Origin: Flavobacteriales bacterium | Lineage (GTDB): Bacteria > Bacteroidota > Bacteroidia > Flavobacteriales > Schleiferiaceae | Assembly: GCA_012269745.1 (NCBI GenBank) | Contig: JAAXJR010000012.1 | Location: 1-64,000, forward strand | Direction of reading: 5' to 3' | DNA length: 64,000 nucleotides | Shown: in pieces, positions 60,199 to 64,000 of the stretch | Numbering within the stretch: position 1 is the first letter of the stretch | Layout: the number at the start of each line of letters is the position of its first letter | Notes under the pieces: model-generated | Database searches by the model: none | The model's input: the letters and a program-made list of their open reading frames with translations, nothing else | What the model was told of the DNA's origin: nothing | Made by a program: the position numbers and the translations under genes

Positions 60199-62069
60199 CA
60201 ATTCAATAATTCTTCTTCAAGGTTCTTTTCAACCCTTAGATTCTCAATGATAAATTCTTGGCGCTTTGGTGTGTTCTTACCCATGTAGAAAGTCAACAAA
60301 TCTTCCGAACGGTAGTCCTTACTAATCATCACAGGTTCCAAACGAATATCTTGACCAATAAAGTGCTTGAATTCGTCCGGGGAAATCTCACCTAATCCCT
60401 TAAATCGAGTTATCTCCGGTTTCGGTCCCAATGCACCAATGGCATCGTTCTTTTCGTCCATCGAATAACAGTATCTCGTCTCCTTCTTGTTGCGGACACG
60501 GAATAGCGGCGTTTGCAAAATGTAGAGATGACCTTCCTTGACCAATTCTGGGAAGAACTGCAAGAAAAAGGTTATCAGCAGCAAACGGATGTGCATCCCA
60601 TCGACATCGGCATCTGTAGCAATAACCACATTGTTATATCTCAAATCGTCCAGGCCTTCCTCAATATTCAAGGCAGCTTGCAACAAGTTAAATTCTTCAT
60701 TCTCATACACCACCTTCTTGGTCAGCCCAAAACTGTTCAATGGCTTCCCCTTCAGTGAGAATACCGCTTGTGTATTTACATCACGACTCTTTGTGATTGA
60801 ACCAGATGCACTATCACCCTCGGTGATAAACAGGGTCGTTTCCAACCTTCTGTCCCCTTTCGGACTCGCTTTCTTATCGTTCAAATGCACGCGGCAATCT
60901 CTCAACTTCTTGTTGTGCAATGAGGCCTTCTTCGCCCGCTCGCGAGCCAATTTTCGTATCCCTTGAAGGTCCTTCCGCTCGCGCTCCGCACGCTGAATCT
61001 TCTTCAAAATAGCCTCAGCAACATCTGCATTTCTATGCAGGAAGTTGTCTAGCTCCTTCTTCATGAAGTTGATCACAAAAGTTCTCACGTGTACCTCACC
61101 AGGTGCCATTTCGAGCGACCCTAATTTGGTTTTGGTCTGCGATTCAAAAACCGGCTCCATAACTTTCAGTGAAATGGCTCCAATGACACAGCTGCGAACG
61201 TCCGAAGCATCGAAGTTCTTTCCGTAAAAATCGCGCATGGTGGTCACAAGCGCCTCACGTAAAGCATTCTGGTGTGTACCTCCTTGTGTGGTGTGCTGAC
61301 CATTAACGAAGCTGTAGAACTGCTCACCCTGCATGCGTTCGCTGTGCGTAAGTGCTACCTCAATGTCCTCACCCTTCAAATGAATGATATCGTGCAGCGT
61401 ATTTCCGTCTAGGTTGTCCTGCAATAAATCTTTAAGACCGTTCTCACTATAGAATTTTTCGCCGTTCAAATACAGCGTCAAACCTGGATTCAAATAGGCG
61501 TAGTTCCACATCATCTTCTCGACATATTCGAGGATGAAGCGGTAGTTGACAAAAATCTCTGGATCAGGGCGGAAAGAAATCTTGGTTCCCTTGCGCTGAC
61601 TGCTATCTGTTATGGCATCGTCTTCAGTAAGCTTGCCATATTCAAATTTCGCTCGTTTGGTTTTGCCATCGCGAAAAGCTTGTACGACAAACTCTGTAGA
61701 AAGTGCATTCACCGCTTTGGCCCCGACTCCGTTCAGACCTACCGATTTCTTAAACGCCTTGCTATCGTATTTCGCACCAGTGTTGATCTTCGAAACAACA
61801 TCTACAACCTTACCTAACGGGATACCACGACCATAGTCGCGTACCACTACCTGACCGTCCGAGATTTTCACCTCGATGGTCTTACCTGCTCCCATGACAA
61901 ATTCGTCAATGGAATTGTCTAAAACTTCTTTCAACAGAATGTAAATACCGTCGTCCGGCGATTTCCCATCACCCAACTTACCGATGTACATTCCAGGACG
62001 CAGACGGATGTGTTCATCCCACTCTAACGAGCGTATATTGTCCTCGGTGTAGTTCGTTTGTTCTGACAT
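60198..62069 (-). CDS. parE: DNA topoisomerase IV subunit B
   Basis: A 623-residue GHKL ATPase/Toprim B subunit that unlinks daughter chromosomes with ParC. ATP site: [10 protein letters not shown] and [24 protein letters not shown]; Toprim: [25 protein letters not shown] (metal-binding DxD). The C-terminal [13 protein letters not shown] matches ParE rather than the longer GyrB insert-bearing proteins. An imperfect -7 box (TATTTTAG, minus) lies 22 nt before the ATG, flanked by a widely spaced 8-nt inverted repeat (62074-62081 and 62115-62122). Confidence 0.92.
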   Translation of the reverse strand: MSEQTNYTEDNIRSLEWDEHIRLRPGMYIGKLGDGKSPDDGIYILLKEVLDNSIDEFVMGAGKTIEVKISDGQVVVRDYGRGIPLGKVVDVVSKINTGAKYDSKAFKKSVGLNGVGAKAVNALSTEFVVQAFRDGKTKRAKFEYGKLTEDDAITDSSQRKGTKISFRPDPEIFVNYRFILEYVEKMMWNYAYLNPGLTLYLNGEKFYSENGLKDLLQDNLDGNTLHDIIHLKGEDIEVALTHSERMQGEQFYSFVNGQHTTQGGTHQNALREALVTTMRDFYGKNFDASDVRSCVIGAISLKVMEPVFESQTKTKLGSLEMAPGEVHVRTFVINFMKKELDNFLHRNADVAEAILKKIQRAERERKDLQGIRKLARERAKKASLHNKKLRDCRVHLNDKKASPKGDRRLETTLFITEGDSASGSITKSRDVNTQAVFSLKGKPLNSFGLTKKVVYENEEFNLLQAALNIEEGLDDLRYNNVVIATDADVDGMHIRLLLITFFLQFFPELVKEGHLYILQTPLFRVRNKKETRYCYSMDEKNDAIGALGPKPEITRFKGLGEISPDEFKHFIGQDIRLEPVMISKDYRSEDLLTFYMGKNTPKRQEFIIENLRVEKNLEEELLN

Positions 62070-62073
62070 ATTT

Positions 62074-62122
62074 CTTGGAATCGTTAGCTCCCTAAAATAA
62101 AGAGATGCCGAACTATTCCAAG
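62074..62122 (-). promoter_or_regulatory. Promoter region of parE with an inverted repeat
   Basis: TATTTTAG (minus strand, 62099-62092) is one mismatch from TAnnTTTG. CTTGGAAT (62074-62081) and ATTCCAAG (62115-62122) are perfect inverted copies on either side of it, 33 nt apart. Confidence 0.35.
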
Positions 62123-62151
62123 CCTTAGAAAGAGGTTTCTATACACACGTT

Positions 62152-63243
62152 TTACACATTGAAACGGAAGTGCATGATGTCGCCGTCTTGGACCACATAC
62201 TCCTTCCCTTCCACGCGCATTTTACCGGCCTCTTTTACAGCATTTTCACTGCCCAAAGCATCGTAATCTGCGTATGAAATGACCTCAGCTCGGATAAAGC
62301 CTTTTTCGAAATCTGTATGGATCACACCGGCCGCTTGAGGTGCTGTAAAGTTGCGCTTAATGGTCCATGCACGAACCTCCTTAACACCTGCAGTAAAGTA
62401 CGTTTGAAGCTCTAGTAAGTCGTATGCCGCACGAATAACTCGGTTAACACCAGCATCCTCTAAACCTAGCTCTTCGAGGAACATTTGTTTCTCATCGTAG
62501 GTCTCCAATTCTGCAATGTCGCTTTCAGTGCTTACTGCAATGTGTAGACAACCGGCATTCTCTTCGATAGCCATTGCACGAACTCTATCGACGTGTGCAT
62601 TGCCTTCTTTCGCTGAACTCTCATCGACATTACACAAATAGAGTACTGGCTTGTCGGTCAACAGTTGCATTTCCTTGAGCAAACCTGCTTCACGATCGTT
62701 GCGATCGAAACCACGAACGTTCTTCCCTTCCATCAAGAAATTCACCAAACGCTCCAAAGTATCTACATTCAATTTTGCCTCTTTTTCGCCACTTTTGGCC
62801 ATTTTTTTGGCTTTTTCGAGGCGTTTTTCGGCAGTTTCGAGGTCTTTTAGCTGCAATTCGATGTCGATGGTCTCCTTGTCTCGGATAGGATCAACACTGC
62901 CATCAACGTGAGTCACATTCTCATTTTCGAAGCATCTTAATACATGAATAATGGCATTAGTCTCGCGGATGTTACCGAGGAATTGGTTACCCAAACCTTC
63001 ACCTTTTGAAGCCCCGCGAACCAAACCAGCGATATCAACAATCTCCACGTTTGCTGCCTGAACTTTCTCAGGATTCACGATCTCTGCCAATCTTTCCAAG
63101 CGGTCATCAGGTACAGTTACCTGGCCTACATTTGGCTCAATGGTACAGAAAGGATAATTCGCTGCCTGTGCCTTAGCACTTGAAAGACAGTTAAAGAGGG
63201 TACTTTTTCCTACGTTCGGCAAGCCGACAATGCCACATTTCAT
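62152..63243 (-). CDS. ychF: Redox-regulated ATPase YchF
   Basis: A 363-residue Obg-family P-loop NTPase that prefers ATP. G1 is [15 protein letters not shown] (residues 7-21), G3 [20 protein letters not shown] (in outline), a coiled-coil insert follows, the base-specificity motif is LYLCNVDES (N-x-x-E type, ATP), and a TGS domain ends the protein ([20 protein letters not shown] in outline; [15 protein letters not shown]). YchF acts near ribosomes and in oxidative-stress responses. A TTG-N17-TATCTTTG promoter lies upstream; transcription is divergent from the transketolase gene. Confidence 0.97.
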   Translation of the reverse strand: MKCGIVGLPNVGKSTLFNCLSSAKAQAANYPFCTIEPNVGQVTVPDDRLERLAEIVNPEKVQAANVEIVDIAGLVRGASKGEGLGNQFLGNIRETNAIIHVLRCFENENVTHVDGSVDPIRDKETIDIELQLKDLETAEKRLEKAKKMAKSGEKEAKLNVDTLERLVNFLMEGKNVRGFDRNDREAGLLKEMQLLTDKPVLYLCNVDESSAKEGNAHVDRVRAMAIEENAGCLHIAVSTESDIAELETYDEKQMFLEELGLEDAGVNRVIRAAYDLLELQTYFTAGVKEVRAWTIKRNFTAPQAAGVIHTDFEKGFIRAEVISYADYDALGSENAVKEAGKMRVEGKEYVVQDGDIMHFRFNV

Positions 63244-63262
63244 AGTTGATGCTTTAGGCCGG

Positions 63263-63290
63263 CAAAGATATATTAGAATCTTGTTAGCAA
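63263..63290 (-). promoter_or_regulatory. Promoter of ychF
   Basis: On the minus strand TTG (63290-63288), 17-nt spacer, TATCTTTG (63270-63263), 19 nt before the ATG. Confidence 0.65.
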
Positions 63291-63320
63291 CGTGTGTATA
63301 TATGGGAAGAGTTTAATTCG

Positions 63321-63349
63321 TTGTACCCCCTAGAATTGGACTATTTTTG
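63321..63349 (+). promoter_or_regulatory. Promoter of the transketolase N-terminal subunit gene
   Basis: TTG (63321-63323), 18-nt spacer, TATTTTTG (63342-63349), 25 nt before the ATG at 63375. Confidence 0.65.
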
Positions 63350-63374
63350 TGCTTATAAATAACACGCATTTCTC

Positions 63375-64000
63375 ATGTCACAAGAAAACCTTCAAGCCGT
63401 CGTATCGCAAGTACGTAGAGATATTGTAAGAATGGTTCACGCTGTAAACTCTGGGCACCCTGGTGGTTCTCTAGGTTGTGTGGAGTACCTAGTTTCGTTG
63501 TACTTCAAGCATATGAACCACAATGCTGCAGATTTCAAGATGGACGGTGTAGGTGAAGATGTATTCTTCCTTTCAAACGGTCATATTAGCCCTGTTATGT
63601 ATTCTGTACTTGCTCGTGCAGGCTATTTTGAGGTAAGTGAATTGGCTACATTCAGAAAGCTAAACACTCGTTTGCAAGGCCACCCTACAACACACGAAGG
63701 ATTAGAAGGTATTCGTATTGCTTCTGGATCACTCGGCCAAGGTCTAAGTGTTGCCTTAGGTGCAGCAGCAGCTAAGAAGTTGAATGGAGACGACAGCATC
63801 GTGTTCACCCTTCACGGAGACGGTGAGCTTCAGGAAGGACAGATCTGGGAAGCTGCAATGTATGCTTCTGCTAAAAAGGTGGACAACCTCATCGCCGCAG
63901 TAGATGTTAACGAGAAACAGATTGACGGTTCAACGGACGATGTTTTGGCCATGGGCTCTCTTCGTGCAAAGTTTGAAGCTTTCGGTTGGGACGTTATCGA
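63375..64000 (+). CDS. Transketolase, N-terminal subunit (partial at window edge)
   Basis: The first 208 residues are visible; the gene runs past 64000. Thiamine-diphosphate enzyme of the pentose phosphate pathway that moves two-carbon units. Visible motifs: VNSGHPGGSLGCVEYL, SNGHISPVMYSVLA, QGHPTTHEGLEGI and ASGSLGQGLSVALGAAAA, with the ThDP-binding start HGDGELQEGQIWEA (G-D-G ... E). In Bacteroidota, transketolase is often coded as two subunits; the N-terminal half begins this way, and the C-terminal subunit should follow. A strong promoter precedes it. Confidence 0.9.
   Translation, partial: MSQENLQAVVSQVRRDIVRMVHAVNSGHPGGSLGCVEYLVSLYFKHMNHNAADFKMDGVGEDVFFLSNGHISPVMYSVLARAGYFEVSELATFRKLNTRLQGHPTTHEGLEGIRIASGSLGQGLSVALGAAAAKKLNGDDSIVFTLHGDGELQEGQIWEAAMYASAKKVDNLIAAVDVNEKQIDGSTDDVLAMGSLRAKFEAFGWDVI

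Noticed and set aside
57532-62069. Calling the topoisomerase pair gyrA/gyrB
   Set aside because: The adjacent B-subunit is of ParE length, the A-subunit tail lacks a clear GyrA box, and the pair is an operon as usual for parE-parC in Bacteroidota.
1-64000. CRISPR arrays, tRNA or rRNA genes, prophage or toxin-antitoxin pairs
   Set aside because: No regularly spaced repeats, no cloverleaf with a GGTTCRANNCC-type arm, and no phage or toxin genes were seen in the gaps or coding regions.

Overview
The window looks like the chromosome of a member of the Bacteroidota, most likely a marine Flavobacteriales species (Cryomorphaceae/Schleiferiaceae-like; the genus cannot be fixed from this stretch). 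The signs are: three secreted proteins with C-terminal type IX secretion (T9SS) sorting domains, promoters of the Bacteroidota -33/-7 type (TTG or TTTG, then TAnnTTTG), almost no Shine-Dalgarno sequences, a transketolase whose gene begins as a separate N-terminal subunit, a DUF5606 protein, a DUF5916 outer-membrane protein, a fused IcmF mutase and a YtxJ-type bacillithiol protein. I see no rRNA, tRNA, CRISPR array, insertion sequence or prophage. The region is dense core genome with small accessory items between operons.

Layout. 1-3207 (minus): THUMP RNA methyltransferase, an unknown exported helical protein, and priA (cut by the window edge). 3251-6206 (plus): TauE/SafE permease, methyltransferase, ZIP metal transporter, then peroxiredoxin from its own promoter. 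6228-6566: terminators and a candidate structured small RNA. 6593-13255 (minus): thioredoxin; the polyphosphate group sixA-ppk1-gppA; def-lipoprotein-DUF5606-mazG; ruvX. 13309-24243 (plus): dapD, a glycosyltransferase, a small membrane protein, cca, a pRiA4b ORF-3-like protein, miaA, lpxK, gatB, a thioredoxin-fold lipoprotein and DUF5916. 24338-29410 (minus): YfiT/BstA-like DinB protein, a very large T9SS BNR-repeat protein, lipA, ytxJ and a 39-residue lipoprotein. 29482-35086 (plus): ung, rmuC, rlmB, a secreted M1 peptidase and a stand-alone histidine-kinase-like DHp helix pair. 35073-39200 (minus): exonuclease III and IcmF. 39284-41845 (plus): an O-antigen ligase-like protein with TPRs, then a small gene between two structured RNA segments. 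41849-44997 (minus): DUF4287/DUF5655 protein and valS. 45136-55941 (plus): DUF1573 protein, aminotransferase, murB, mtaB, a small unknown, inositol monophosphatase family, alpha/beta hydrolase, rfbC, lytic transglycosylase, uvrA and a LOG-family protein. 55938-63243 (minus): choice-of-anchor B T9SS protein, parE-parC and ychF. 63375-64000 (plus): start of the transketolase N-terminal subunit.

How genes work together: several are tRNA or rRNA maturation enzymes (cca, miaA, mtaB, rlmB, THUMP methyltransferase) beside translation enzymes (gatB, valS, def). Others serve the envelope (lpxK, murB, dapD, rfbC, O-antigen ligase, lytic transglycosylase), DNA repair and topology (priA, ruvX, ung, rmuC, xth, uvrA, parE/parC), and thiol or peroxide defence (peroxiredoxin, thioredoxin, YtxJ, YfiT).

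The most interesting non-gene signals are: (1) a leader at 41148-41333 with a promoter, a possible 28-codon leader ORF, a hairpin whose loop is exactly complementary to the 5' arm of a downstream terminator, and then a small gene with no visible promoter of its own; (2) a second RNA at about 6395-6512 with a similar order (hairpin with a loop able to form a pseudoknot, an AGGATATA linker, a second hairpin, a terminator); (3) a set of promoters whose -7 box ends only 4-5 nt before the ATG, predicting leaderless mRNAs; (4) the stand-alone DHp-like protein at 34859-35086. These are readings of sequence by eye; no folding, alignment or database search was run.
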